Shown: positions 10,202 through 21,800 of the stretch, piece after piece
How the letters are laid out: each line of letters opens with the position of its first letter
Numbering within the stretch: position 1 is the stretch's first letter
Assembly: GCF_040412425.1 (NCBI RefSeq)
Contig: NC_089744.1
Location: forward strand, 30,098,001 to 30,162,000
Length of the DNA stretch: 64,000 bases
Direction of reading: 5' to 3'
Source of the DNA: Macrobrachium rosenbergii
Lineage: Eukaryota > Arthropoda > Malacostraca > Decapoda > Palaemonidae
Notes under the pieces: model-generated
What the model was told of the DNA's origin: nothing
Databases searched by the model: none
Seen by the model: the letters and a program-made list of their open reading frames with translations, nothing else
Translations under genes and position numbers: made by a program

Positions 10202-11520
10202 GTGAAGTTTCTGCTAGTGTTGTTAATAAAGAGATTTACCAAGAAGATGAGGATCCTGTTGTTCTTGAAGAGACTCAGAGTAATCAGTGTTCCTAAAGTT
10301 AGTAGTGAAACTACAGTAGCAGAGTTAGCAGATATGGAGAGTTCAGCCCTTGAAGTTGGTCAAGTGACTAGAGAGAAGCTAATGGAACTGCAGAAGAAGG
10401 ATACAATGTTAGCTGATTTGTTCTTCAGACTTGTTGATCAAGGAGAGATGCATCAAATGCCTACCTGTTATTATCTAAAAGAAGGATTGCAGATATACCA
10501 GGAAATGCTGAATGGGGCAAATATCTTAAAATTTTGATTCAATACCCATTGAAGAAGCAAGTGGTACCAGTAGCGCACGAGTCTGGGCATATGGGAATCA
10601 GGAAGACTGTTGAGAAGATTATGAAGTATTTTTCCTGGCCTGGACTTCACAATGATATTAGCAGGTTTTGCAGAGAGTGTCACACATATCAGATAGCAGG
10701 AAAACCAAATGAAACCATTCAGAAAGCCCCCCTACTGCCCATAGAAGTTAGAGGAGAACCCTTTAGCAAGGTAATTATAGATGTGGTTGGGCCGCTTCCG
10801 AAAACAAAGAAAGGAAATGAATATCTGTTAACATTAAAGTGTCCAGTGACAAGGTATCCTGAGGCAATTCCTATAAGAAGTATAAGTGCAAAGGTAACTG
10901 CTGAGAAGTTGGTGGAGTTTTTCTCCAATTTTGGAATACCAGAAATTGTGCAAAGTGATAGAGGAACGAACTTTACTTCAAAATTGTTTCAGGATGTAAT
11001 GAACTTGTTAGGAGTAAAACAACAGTTAACTGCTTATCATCCAGGGACTCAAGGATCCTTGGAAAGGTTCCACCAGACATTGAAAAGTATGTTAACTAAG
11101 TATTGTGATGTAGCCTTGATGTTGTTTGAAGTTATGAATGCTTATCAGAAAAGTATGGGATGTTCACAGAATGAAATGATTTTTGGTTGAGACGTGAGAG
11201 GTCCATTGAAGATTCTTGAAGAGAATTGGGAAGAAGATCAAGAGGAAATCCAAGGAGAGTATGTGAAGAACTTGAGGAAGAGGTTAAGAGAAATTAGAAA
11301 ATTCTCTTTAGAAAATCTGAAAACAAGTCAAGAGAAAATGAAAAGGAGATATGATGCTAAAACTTAAGTTAAGAAGTTTCAGTGCAGGACAGCAAGTTCT
11401 AGTGTTCTTACCAGTGAAAAGATTTCCCCTTACCAATAAGTTCCAAGGTCCTTATAGGATAATAGAGAAGTTAAGTCATTGAATTTATGTGATTGAAACA
11501 CCAGGAAGAAGGAAACGACA
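10202..11520 (+). pseudogene. Gypsy integrase (upstream of RT)
   Basis: An N-terminal H2C2 zinc domain is visible (AHESGHMGIRKTVEKI, then FCRECHTYQ). The catalytic core follows with Asp in VIIDVVGPLPKT, Asp in IVQSDRGTNF and Glu in TQGSLERFHQTLKS. The best frame runs 10534-11190 and ends at a stop just after MIFG. Downstream, in broken frames, FQGPYRIIEKL near 11440-11475 looks like a GPY/F module, and VIETPGRRKRQRK follows. The preceding stretch 10202-10537 fits the linker before H2C2. Integrase inserts the cDNA copy into the genome. Confidence 0.88.
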
Positions 11521-11772
11521 GAGGAAGGTACCTTACTTCTCAGAGACTAAAATTGAAAGTGTCAATAACACAAATAACTTCATCTACAGAGGATGATGAT
11601 GGTTACAAATTGGGAGCTGAAAGCAAGATGAACAATTCTTCAATATTGGAAAATTTGGAGGATAAACTAAAACATCTGAGTGTTGAGCAAAGTAGTGAAT
11701 TAAGTGAAGTGATTCAGTTTCCCTGAAAATTTTGCAGATGTACCTAGCCGTACCAATCTCACAAAGCATGAG

Positions 11773-12609
11773 ATGAAGATCAGAGAAGATGGAAAACCTT
11801 TTAAACAGAGAGCATATCGCTTACCACCTTTTCATCGAGATGTTTTGAAGAAAGAAGTTGAATATTTGTGGCAGCATAGACTAGCAGAACCCAGTTCAGG
11901 TCAGTACAGCTCTCCTTGTGTGTTAGTGAATAAACCAGATGGCTCATTTAGGATGTGTACTAATTATAGGAAACTGAATTCCATCAGTGTGGCTGACAAT
12001 TATCCCTTGCCTCTTATTGATCAATTACTTGATAATATTGGGCAAGCCAAATTTGTTTCCAAGATAGACTTGTTAAAAGGTTATTATCAAATTCCCTAAG
12101 ATGAGGATGCTAAGTTGCTGTCAGCTTTCATTACTCCTTTTGGACTGTACCAATACACTGTTTTGCCATTTGGTCTGATGAATGCACCTGCAACATTCCA
12201 GTGAGTGATGGATCAACTGCTAGGATCCATAGAAGGAATTGGTGTTTACCTTGATGACATTGTGATTTATTCTAATACATGGGAAGAACATCTGAAGATT
12301 TTAAGGAAAGTGTTCAAGAAACTACGGGAAGCAGGACTAACAATCAACTTACAAAAAAGTGAGTTTGGAAAGGCAACTGTTCCGTATCTAGGATTTGAAG
12401 TTGGAAAAGGCCTTCTTGCTAATGCAGAAGGTATCCACAAGACTGCCCCCCCTACTACGAGGAAACAACTACAAAGATTTTTGGACATGGCTGGATTTTA
12501 TCGCCGATTCTGTCTGAATTTCTCAGCCGTAGTAGCTTTCCTGACTGATTTTGTAACCATACTGTGTAGAGATAGAGAACATTTTTGGAAAGAACAATGT
12601 AATTGCTAA
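11773..12609 (+). pseudogene. Gypsy reverse transcriptase (downstream of IN)
   Basis: Open stretches 11773-12099 and 12205-12609, in line apart from stops, carry RT motifs in order: SPCVLVNKPDGSFRMCTNYR, KIDLLKGYYQIP (motif A), [11 protein letters not shown], the catalytic VYLDDIVIYS near 12243-12272, and FLDMAGFYRRF. A TAA follows GYYQIP and a TGA follows ATFQ. The reading ends at ...HFWKEQCNC, where RNase H would normally begin; RNase H is missing or deleted here. The purine-rich tract before the 3' LTR follows 60 bases later. Confidence 0.9.
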
Positions 12610-12675
12610 TTATTTATCCCATTCCAAATCGTTGGATTCAAACCTGGGATAACTGATCTGGGGGGAGGAATTTCA

Positions 12676-13344
12676 TGATGTTGCCTTGTAATATGTATGT
12701 CTTTCCATAGTTTTGATATATTTACTCTTCTGTTTATCATGTATTATGTGTAATAATAGTAGTTATTGAAATGTTGTATGTAGTGTGGTGTCAGATCTCA
12801 AAAGAGTTAGTGATTTAGGTGACTTAACAGCATAATTTTTATAGAATTAATAATATCTTTCTTGATAATAGCCTAGTAGTGGGAGAGAGAAATTTGAGTT
12901 TTAGACCAGATGTGCCATCTGTCACCAGTTTAGGTAAAGCGCTGACAGGTCAGGAATAACAATTGCTGCTCTTTTCTGGAAACCAACTTGGGTTTTTCGT
13001 TTTGTTTTTAAAACATGCCAGTATAGTTAGCCAGTTGCAATCTGTTTGATCATGTAAAGATTTCTGTAAAAGCTTTTTCTCATACAAGAAGACAAAGGGT
13101 TTTGCAATGTTACATGTATTTCATACAATTTTTTGGTAAAGACATGTACTTTTGAGAAATGCAGCAAGTGTTGCACTGAAGCTCATGGCAGTTGCATCAT
13201 GTTTAAGATTGCATTGCTCTGATCATGTATTGTCCTGATTGCATTCAAAATGTTTTGCTGAAAGTGATGTCACTTGAGTGTTTCACATGCTACTGGAATC
13301 CCCCAAAATTTATACATTCTGATTTGAGAGACCGATCAGTTTGG

Positions 13345-13417
<73 letters not shown>

Positions 13418-14412
13418 GAGCGTAATTTTAACATAATATATTTGTGGTCACTGGTGTTAATCTTAGCTTTTGAGATCTGATCATAGGAAAAATTTGGTAA
13501 CGGCGCCCAAATAAAAAGTGTGTTTTGTGAATCTAAAGCAGCTGCAAGCAATTTTACAAAGGTTTTCACAAACTTGTGTAAGGTAAAGTGAATTTTATTT
13601 ATTATTACCATGGTATAATAAGGTATATTAAGGAAAGTTTTGCCTAAGTGAAGTTGTTATTCATAAATCTTTTGTGTATTTTTGTGTGTTCTTGTGTTTG
13701 CAATCTCGATTTTTCACGTTTTATATATTGGCGATTTAAAATTTATTTACTTAGCATTTTAAATATTTCTTGGTAATTGAACATTGCATACTTGATTTCA
13801 TTTTCATTTACTAAGATTTTCTTTTCAAATCTTGAGTAATTCTGGATAGTTTAAATTTTGTCTGATTAATTTAATTTCATGATAAATTAAAATTTTTGTG
13901 ATTTAGTTTTGTTTAATAATTTAATTCAAGAATTAATTAAATTTTGTGTTGTTTTCAAGTAATTGTAAATTTTTCAGATTGTGAATTCTAATTATAAATT
14001 TTGAATTTAAAAATAAATTTTTGTATTTGAAATTTTTGAAAAACAGTTTCATTTATTGACCACCAGTGAATAAGATTAATTGTGTGCATAAGGCAAAGTG
14101 ATAAACATGTTTTATTCCTTTAGTTATGCTGAATTGAATTAAGACCAGGGAAACAGTTAAAGTTGTTAATGGCGTGATGCCCTTTTACTCTATATTTCTT
14201 GTTTAATTGTTGATACCTCACACTAGTCTTGATAAACTTAGTTTTATTTTTCATGTGATTAATGAGTTTATTAAGGGATCACTGTTACCTTTAGAGTACT
14301 CAATCATAATTCTGATTGTTATGAGTGTTCAGGTATCTGGCTGAAGTGAGGTAAGTTTTTGAAATCTGTGATTAGTTGTGTAATAACCAGGTATTTGACA
14401 TGCATCGTGACA
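12676..14412 (+). repeat. 3' LTR
   Basis: It starts about at TGATGTTGCC, directly after the purine-rich tract GGGGGGAGGAA (12660-12670), a plausible polypurine primer. It ends GCATCGTGACA, the same end as the 5' LTR. At ~1.74 kb it is long for an LTR. It contains a (TC)n microsatellite. The start is inferred from the purine tract and a TG dinucleotide, since the 5' LTR lacks that end. Confidence 0.7.
13349..13414. repeat. (TC)n microsatellite
   Basis: About 33 perfect TC units inside the 3' LTR. The Leu/Ser or Arg/Glu ORFs across it are artefacts of the repeat. Confidence 0.98.
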
Positions 14413-14415
14413 AAT

Positions 14416-14417
<2 letters not shown>

Positions 14418-14510
<93 letters not shown>
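14418..14510. repeat. (TA)n microsatellite at the 3' LTR end
   Basis: More than 40 TA units begin six bases after the LTR terminus GTGACA. The Tyr/Ile ORFs across it are artefacts. Confidence 0.98.
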
Positions 14511-14512
<2 letters not shown>

Positions 14513-15599
14513 CTTATGCTGTGGTTTTCATAATGCAGTAATCTCCCCGTGTGTATGTGTGTATTGTATACTGTATAATCTTATGTTCAGATGCACATAT
14601 GCCATATAGAGTTAGCGTAAGGTAAAATGGTTACACCCTGTATGGTTTGTAAACAGGGATGGTGAGTGGCGCTAAGAGAGACAGGGAGCCGTTGTTTGTT
14701 GTGTAGGGGCGCAATTTGTTTAGTCAGTATTCAAAACTTGCTGGAGTAATGCATTCCTGTCACCTTCTCGTATGACTCCATTAGTGTACAAGGCGTTATG
14801 GAACTCGATCAAAACACTGTTGGGTGGAAAATTCCATTACGAAAGTTGCCTAACGTCATTCAGGAATTTTCTATGAAACGATGTTTTCCGTTCTTATTAT
14901 AATAACTAGAGATTCTCTTGTTCTGAAACTATATAATGATAAATATTATTGTTAACTGTAATTCCACTTCCTCTCTAATTATCATTTTAAAGAGTTTTTA
15001 AAATAAAAACCTCGTCTGGGACCTGTCCATGCACTCGTATAGGCTATGCCCTACCGTGTAAGATGCCCTTACAAAGGGGCCTCATTCTGAGACCAAAAAG
15101 CGTTGTTGAAGGGAGATGCGTTTCCCTCTCTCTCTCTCTCGCTCGCTCGCTCTCAGGACTACGAATGTCCTGTTGTAATGTAATTGATATTTTGGTAGAT
15201 GATGGTCACTCATATCCTTTAACTGTTTAATTCCTTAGTAAATGTGTCTGAGTTATCTGAACAGTGTATTTTATTAAGTGTGTGTGTAACAGCGCCTGAT
15301 TAAAAACACGAAGCATTTGGTACCAAGGTATTGTAACATGATTATTGGTTTTTAGTGCACTAAAAATATTTACAGTGATTATACGTGAAGATATTTTTCT
15401 TCCTTTTTTAATATTTCTTCATGTTATATGTTGTATGCTTTGTCTTTTGAAGAATTTTATAATTACGTGGTGTGTTTGCTATTGCCTTAATTTTGCTTTA
15501 CATTTTTTTGATGTTTAATTTTTTGCAGAGTATATTTCTGTCTTTAGTATCCACATTTTTATATGATTGATTTATTTGCCTTATTTTGTTTAACACTTG
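14511..15599. other. No gene; possible body of an older LTR copy
   Basis: AT-rich sequence with a short interrupted CT run near 15124-15152. Because a diverged LTR end follows at 15600-16209, this stretch may be the remainder of that LTR, but I cannot align it to the 3' LTR start. Confidence 0.35.
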
Positions 15600-16209
15600 G
15601 GAATTAATTTACTTACAGTGTATTTCCTTTCAATCAAATTTTGTTACTTAACCATTTAAATTTTACTTGAATAATTTTTTGATTAATTAATAAATTAATT
15701 TCTGATTTAATTTTGACTGATGATTAATTCAGATTTAATCCAATTTTGTTTTGTTTTCAAGTAATAATAATTTCCCTGAGACTGTTAATGTCATGTATAA
15801 TCTTTAAATTTAGAAATAAATTTTTGTATTTAAAATTACTATCTCAGAGTTTCATTTGTTGACCCACCAGTAATTTTGATTTGAATTAGATATAGAGTGG
15901 TAAGTGAGATGTTTTCCTTCAAGTAATTGAAGTCAGCTCGAACCAGGGAAATGAAATAAATGGAAATACTTGAACTTTTATAATGTTATTGGAGTGACGC
16001 CCTTAGATTTTACCTCACACCTGTTTAACGAACTTAATCTGCTTTCTTTCATGATTGATAAGTTATATAAGGGATCACTGTTGCCTTTAGAGAAATCAGT
16101 CGTTTTGTATGTGTGATGAGGGTTCAGGTGTCTGGCTGTTGTGAGATAACTATAATTGTTGAATAAATGGTAAGTTTGATTTGAAGAACAGACACTGGAC
16201 ACTTTGTCA
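15600..16209 (+). repeat. Diverged third LTR copy of the same Gypsy family
   Basis: It shares ordered blocks with both LTRs: GAAATAAATTTTTGTATTT, TTTCATTTGTTGACC, AAGGGATCACTGTTGCC and GTTCAGGTGTCTGGCTG. Overall divergence is much higher than between the other two. It ends CTTTGTCACA next to a CATA/TA microsatellite. No interior region follows, so it reads as a solo or truncated LTR. Confidence 0.75.
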
Positions 16210-16343
<134 letters not shown>

Positions 16344-16365
16344 CTGTAATACAACATTATGATAT

Positions 16366-16630
16366 GAAGATAAAGGGCACATAAAACACTATTTGAATGT
16401 TGCAACCATATATTTTGAGTACTTCCTTCTGTGCCCCTGTTCACTAGTAAAATATGGACGGATGATGTGTTACAAGAGTATATATACTGCCACACCTACG
16501 TATGCTCTGTATGTATACTTTTGCAACATATTATGTGTCCATATTTTACCAGTGAACAGGGGCACAGAAGGAAGTGCTCGAAGTATATGGTTGCAATGTT
16601 CAAACAGTGTTTTATGGCCTTTTTATCTTC
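16366..16630. repeat. 265-bp near-perfect palindrome
   Basis: Arms of about 120 bp pair with each other around a loop of about 25 bases (near 16486-16509). Outer arms begin GAAGATAAA and end TTTATCTTC. The long block CTTCCTTCTGTGCCCCTGTT is exactly mirrored as AACAGGGGCACAGAAGGAAG. Mismatches are scattered (roughly 85-90% pairing). It could be a small foldback element or a source of a long hairpin transcript. No coding signal. Confidence 0.88.
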
Positions 16631-16799
16631 AGATAACATATAAATCAAGAAAGAGCACATTTCTATTCATTTGATTATATTGTATAAATTTCAGGGCATA
16701 TTTCTTATATGACAAAATAGTTTTAGTGCAAAAATAAGCCTTCTGTCATAGCTTCATAGTTATTACAAAATAAGCTTAAATTTTTTTTCTTTTGCCATT

Positions 16800-17075
16800 T
16801 TCTCAAAACTTAGTTTTTTCTAAAATAAATGTGTATAACTCCAAGAATACTGAACCAAATTCAATGAAACCTGTACAGATTGTAGTATAACTATATATCT
16901 TGATTTTGTACTCAAGAAACTCATTTTTGAGCGAAACTTTTTTTTTTTGCATATTTTTGAGGTTTAAAAAAAAAAAAAAATTAGAAGTCGAATGTCTAAA
17001 TTTCCCTCTTCGAGAATTTTCATTATTAGTTGAAGAATAATTGGTAAAAATTTGAAGCAAATCCCTTCATTCATA
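16800..17075 (-). repeat. Dispersed repeat, copy 1 (pairs with 23585-23890)
   Basis: Read on the minus strand, it matches 23585-23890: GAAGGGATTTGCTTCAAA, ACTAATAATGAAAATTCTC, AAGATATATAGTTATACTAC, TTTCATTGAATT and CTAAGTTTTGAGAAAA occur in the same order. The family is unknown to me. A long A/T run near 16970 interrupts it. Confidence 0.8.
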
Positions 17076-17159
17076 AGGTGGCTATAAGTACTTACTTCAT
17101 AATGGGTCCTTAAGGTTTACCTAGATGCCATGGCAAACATCCCAGAAGGTCTGATTTTC

Positions 17160-17470
17160 CTACACCCCAGCACACACAAACCACTCTCTACAAGGGCTGA
17201 GAATAATTTTAGTTTCCCTCATTTAAAAGGCAAATCCACACTCCTTTCCTAGGTCACATGATACTAGGAGGGTAAGTACATCGTTGGCCTTCTTAAGAAA
17301 TGCCTCTTTCGAAGAAGTCTCCAAATGTACAGGGTGGTCATCAGAGACACTATTCTTAAAACATTATTGCCACAAGCTTGAACAAACTCGATTACACTGT
17401 GCATCATTAGGTGGTATGGTTAGTTCTGACCCCATAGGCACTACAGCGGAAAACCAGGGTCATCTTAACA
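17160..17470 (+). pseudogene. Tyrosine recombinase C-terminal fragment (DIRS-like)
   Basis: A plus-strand frame gives THKPLSTRAENNF, a stop, then SHDTRRVSTSLAF (the HxxR box near 17252-17265), CTGWSSETLFLKHY with the candidate nucleophile Tyr (near 17333-17375), and LHCASLGGMV. Box order and spacing match the YR of DIRS-type retroelements, as in the copies at 36.8 and 45.8 kb, but the sequence is clearly another family. Only the C-terminal part survives; the in-frame stop just before the HxxR box kills it. Confidence 0.7.
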
Positions 17471-17749
17471 GGTGCATTGACTATCGCTTGGGGAAAGGTG
17501 TGACATTACTGCAACCATACCCAGCATGCTTTGTGGTTAGTTTATTGTTTTTTGTTACCAAAACCTGAGGGGTATTTGTAATAAAATATGGGGCTCGAAA
17601 CTTGTGGCTTGACCACGGACCAGAAATGTTTTTTCTTTGGGCTGTTGGGATTAAAATTTGAGAGCTGAAGCCTTTCATCACCTGTCAGTTTCTTTGTAAA
17701 GCTCCTTGAGGACAAAACAAGTGACTACACTATCAAAAGACGGGTTTTG

Positions 17750-18215
17750 ACATAAGAAAAACAAATTTTTGGTTGTTGCTGTTGAGTCCTTAAAACCCTC
17801 CCATTTCCCTGGCAAAAAAGCATGGGATTTAGGCAAGGGATCATCCTGCATTGAACAACAGAGAGTAGTGGCTTCTTGGTCCTGTGTCGGTCCGTTTGTC
17901 GACAATATGGCGGATGCACATGGGCAATATTCACTTCCTCCTCTTGCAGGTTTTGATGTTGGAAAACTGTGTTCAGCTCTGCAGAAGATAAGAGGTGCCC
18001 TCTTATCTTTGAGTCCTTTACATTCTCTATCGTGTGTTATAGTGTTCATCATTACGGCACAGTACCCGGCCTCAAGACCAGCTAAAAGAGAATTCTTTGA
18101 TATTAGTTTGGTCATCATGGAGCTCTGGTAGACCATGGAATGGTAACCCCTTGAGGACTCAAGAGCAACTACCAAAAACAGATTTTTCCTATGTCAAAAC
18201 CTGGTTTTTTAATTG
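17750..18215 (-). repeat. Hairpin-bearing dispersed repeat, copy 1 (family also at 62,300)
   Basis: Near-complementary blocks of about 50 bp face each other: GACATAAGAAAAACAAATTT plus TGTTGAGTCC on the left, and the complement of GACATAGGAAAAATCTGTTT plus TTGAGTCCTC on the right. On the minus strand the sequence matches 62300-62600 in order (TTGAGTCCTCAAGG, GTTACCA, ATATCAAAGAA, GACTCAAAGATAAGAG). Its position just after a YR fragment suggests the terminal region of a DIRS-type element; that is an inference. Confidence 0.65.
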
Positions 18216-18664
18216 ATTGCTTGTGTTGCCCAGTTTTTATCCAAGAAAGGAGAGTTACCTCACTATATGGCAGGTACTTAATAATAATTGTGATGTCAAT
18301 AAACTAATGTTGCTTTTAAAGGAATTAACTTATATTTCAGAATTTAACTTATTTATCAGATTTTACAGATTTTAAAAAATTCTTATTAAAGACTATATAT
18401 TTAAAAAAATTTATCTTAATTTATAGTTTGGCAAGAATTTCAGCTAAATTTTATAACAAGATTCTAAGTGCTGAATGGCCTCATTTTCCTCAGTGCTTGG
18501 CATGTATGCCTAAAATCTGTAAATCAGTCAATCAATCCTTAAGCTACATATATATGTGTATGATTTTACCTTTTTTTGACTGGATGTAATTTAGATTCCA
18601 CTATTTCATGTGATCATTATACCATTCATCCTTATAGTGCAAAACCTCCTTGTTTTGTTGACAG

Positions 18665-18826
18665 GTTGGCAATGTAATTGTTGTTGCTGGCATGATAGGA
18701 TTAGTACCTGGAACACTGCAGGTTGTTCCAGGGGGAGTTGAAGTCCAAGCACGCCTTGCTCTCCGTCATGTATCAAGGGTCATAACAGCAATGGCTCCTT
18801 CAGCAGACATCAGAGCTGTAGTACAG
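18665..18826 (+). CDS. DPH6: DPH6 internal exon (first visible)
   Basis: Acceptor TTGTTGACAG precedes and donor GTACTT follows. The exon is 54 whole codons, starting VGNVIVVAGMIGL and ending ADIRAVVQ. It covers the core strand-helix of the first Rid-like domain. Identity with DPH6 homologues is clearest over GGVEVQARLALRHVSRV. Confidence 0.88.
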
Positions 18827-21800
18827 GTACTTATCACATGATGTTCTTGTTTTGTTTTGTTTTAATGTATGTCTACTTTGTACTAAAATACCTGACATTG
18901 CCAGAGCTTCAGGTACTAAGGGTGGATGATAAATGTTTAGCTGATAAGGTGATACAAGAATAGGAGTGGCCAAAGTTCTGTTGCAGAGAGCATGGAAAAT
19001 TCATTGAGGAAAGCAAGTTTCAGCCTTAATTTCGTTAAGTTGACTGTTATCGACATTTTTTTATCAAGATGAATGATCAAGCTTTTCTTCCACTTCCTAT
19101 TCTCAACTGGGACAGAACAGACCAAGTTGATGTGTCTGAGGAATTGTACAACTTTTCACGTAGTTATTTTATTAATTGCATAAGTGGTGATGAGATGTCA
19201 CTATACAATATTTTTTCTGCTGTTTCTAAGGGTCATGAATTGCAGAAAACTTAAATGTTTTCTAATGAAAATAGGAAGAATGTGTTTTTAGACTTGAGCT
19301 TTCTATAGTATTATGAAAAGAAGATGAATCCATAGAAGCTTTTTTATGCAGACTTTGGTTAAAAGCCAATTTATATAAATTTTCAGATGGCATTACTAGA
19401 GATGAGCAAGAGACATTTGAGCTGATTAAAAGAAAGCCTAATCAGGAAAGAAAATTATTTTATACTAAGTTAGTTTATTCATAATGAGCAGAGCTTCCAG
19501 GCTACAATGTAAAATACAAATAGTGTACAGTAATCAGTAATGCAAGGGCAGTTGTCAAAAGGAGTAGTAAAAATGTATTAGAGAAATTTTATGTAAATGT
19601 GTGGTACAGAGCACCTCTAAAAGGAGCATCTCCAAACAAGAAAAAGTATGCATCTTGTTGATATGATAATTTGCTTTAATGCTAAATTTAAATATTTGCT
19701 TAAGATCTTGAAGTGTCGTAACATGCCAAGAGAACACGAGAAAAATAGAGCAAAAGGAGCTTTGAAAAGAAGCAAGTTTACCATCTAGAGAACCTTACTT
19801 TAAATAATGATGAAGTTGTGAATGAAGCAACATCTGAATGGTGTCATTCAGTTAAGGCAAAATAGAATACCAAACCAAAAGTTGTCTGGTATCCTAAATT
19901 CCTAATGAACTGAATCCATAAGTTAAAGCAAAGTTCCGTTGGGTTGGTAGCAGCTAATAGACAGAGATATTTGTTTATGGCTTGATAATCATGATTTGTT
20001 GGACACTAGATTTTATAAGTATGTGATATTAAGTGCTAATTTTACCTCATGATTTTTGAGAAATTAGGGACTGCTGTGTCTCATACGAGTATTTTTCGTT
20101 GCAAGTGATCTTAATTTTTCTTTACTGCACTTAACCCTTCAAGGAAGGCATCAACTTCTAAAAGTAACCTTACCTTTGGATTTAAATTATGCACAGTACT
20201 TGCATTGACCAGCAGTGAGTAGATTTTCTCAAAAACTTGGCTGTGAACTGCTTCCACTCAAACTTGTCTTTTATGAGTCAGATCATTTAAGAAAATAAAA
20301 TTGAGCTGAACTGTGAAACAAAGCAATTATAAGAAGTATATAACACAAAGACAGACTGGAGAGAATACATGCATTTGGAGGTCCGATTTTCTGTGATGGC
20401 TTCCAATTTCCTTGGGCCTGGTTTAATTCCATTAATATTTAAAACATACCCACCCCCTCTGCATCACCATCTGGTGCTGATGATGAATTGCAGGAATTCA
20501 TCACTTAAAATTATCATGAGTATTCTTAAGGTCAGGTTTTGACATTATTACCTCTCGTGGTCCTATGATTGCAATATCATCGTCAAACTTTGGCAAGCTT
20601 GGTTATTCACAGGCTTAAATTTATTTCACCTTCTGGTTCATTCACAGGAACTATAAGATTAGCCCAGTCTCCTGTATGTTTGCCCTCATGGTACTCTAGT
20701 ATTCCCCAGTTCCTCGAAACTTTCCTCAGTTTTCTCTCCTTGAAATGCAGTGGCACGGACCCACCTTTGAAATACAGTACTTTGATACAGTATTCTTCTT
20801 AGTTAAAATATTAACATTCATAATTAGACATGAGGCAATTTACATCATTCTCATTCAAAAAAAAAGGGACCACTGTAACAGTATTAAATATTTCTATGAC
20901 TCTCATCCACTGATGCTGCAGTTTTGTTACTAAATCTCACCCAAGTAAATTCTGTCTATTATCCACTACATAAAATGAATGATCCTTGATCCTTTGCTTC
21001 TGAAATACTACACAATTCACTCTACTAAAGATGTTACTGAGAATGTTTTGTAGGAAGTCATAAATTGAAAATAAATGAGGTTTATTTATTAGTAGAAACT
21101 CATCGATGTAAGCCAGAAAGTTATGGACACTACCTTTATTGCCTGGAAAGTAGCCACATTTGTATTATGCATGGGTGTTTAATAGCTATCTTTTGTACTG
21201 TATTTATTACACGGACCCCATCAACAGCAGGGTAATTGGTAGTTAAGTTCTGTAGCCTGGGGGACTGAAGAATAATTTTTTTCCGAGTGCTGGGATGTGG
21301 AGGTCAGCAGTGATGTTGTTTTGAAATTCAGTGGTATATATATTATTTTATGGAAACCTGGCCTTTTTGTTGTGAAATGTAAAATGACATCTGTTGAGGT
21401 AATGGTGTTTTGATACTTTCTAATCCTCTCAAGTTTTTGTAGTTCTTTATTTTTATTCATACATTTTGATACTGAATGTGAAGTGAAGTGTTTCTGTGTG
21501 TTTTCTAAGCTAGACTTTATCTTGAATTTTTTTTCAGTGGTGTTTTGTGTATTGATGTTTTTTTGTTGTATCCAGTGTTTTCGAGTGAAATCGATTAACC
21601 ATTTCAGTGATTCATGCACCAGGAATACAGGCCAGTGACACTATAAATATTTCAGGTAAATAACAGGACAGGTGTCATCCACTTTCACTGATTTTAGCAT
21701 GAAAGAGTTTCTCTCTGAGATCTTGTATTTAAACAAAAAATAGGTCAACTATATAATGAGATGTTGTCTTCTATTTCAGGGTGTTTGTTTTGTAACAAAA

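Larger units (their letters stand above)
7546..14412 (+). mobile_element. Gypsy-type LTR retrotransposon, Gmr1-like domain order
   Basis: A truncated 5' LTR, a 4.6-kb interior and a long 3' LTR are present. The interior order is gag with a zinc knuckle, integrase, then reverse transcriptase. This order is Ty1/copia-like, but the RT and IN sequences are Ty3/Gypsy-like (YLDDIVIYS; H2C2 integrase; a GPY/F-like module). That combination is known from the Gmr1 group. The interior has many stops and shifts and lacks a recognisable RNase H after the RT, so it is dead. No envelope gene is visible. Confidence 0.85.

Noticed and set aside
8098..12675. An endogenous retrovirus or other integrated virus
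   Set aside because: No envelope-like ORF and a Gypsy/Gmr1 retrotransposon layout; no sequence elsewhere in the window resembles a DNA-virus gene.
13500..13512. GGCGCCCAAAT resembling a lysine-tRNA primer site
   Set aside because: It lies inside the 3' LTR rather than just after an LTR end, so it cannot act as this element's primer site.
13225..13611. Open frames with Ser-Leu or Arg-Glu repeats (also 54129-54416)
   Set aside because: Translations of (TC)n/(GA)n runs.
14359..14609. Open frames with Tyr-Ile repeats (also 15978-16495)
   Set aside because: They are translations of (TA)n and CATA microsatellites with no other content.
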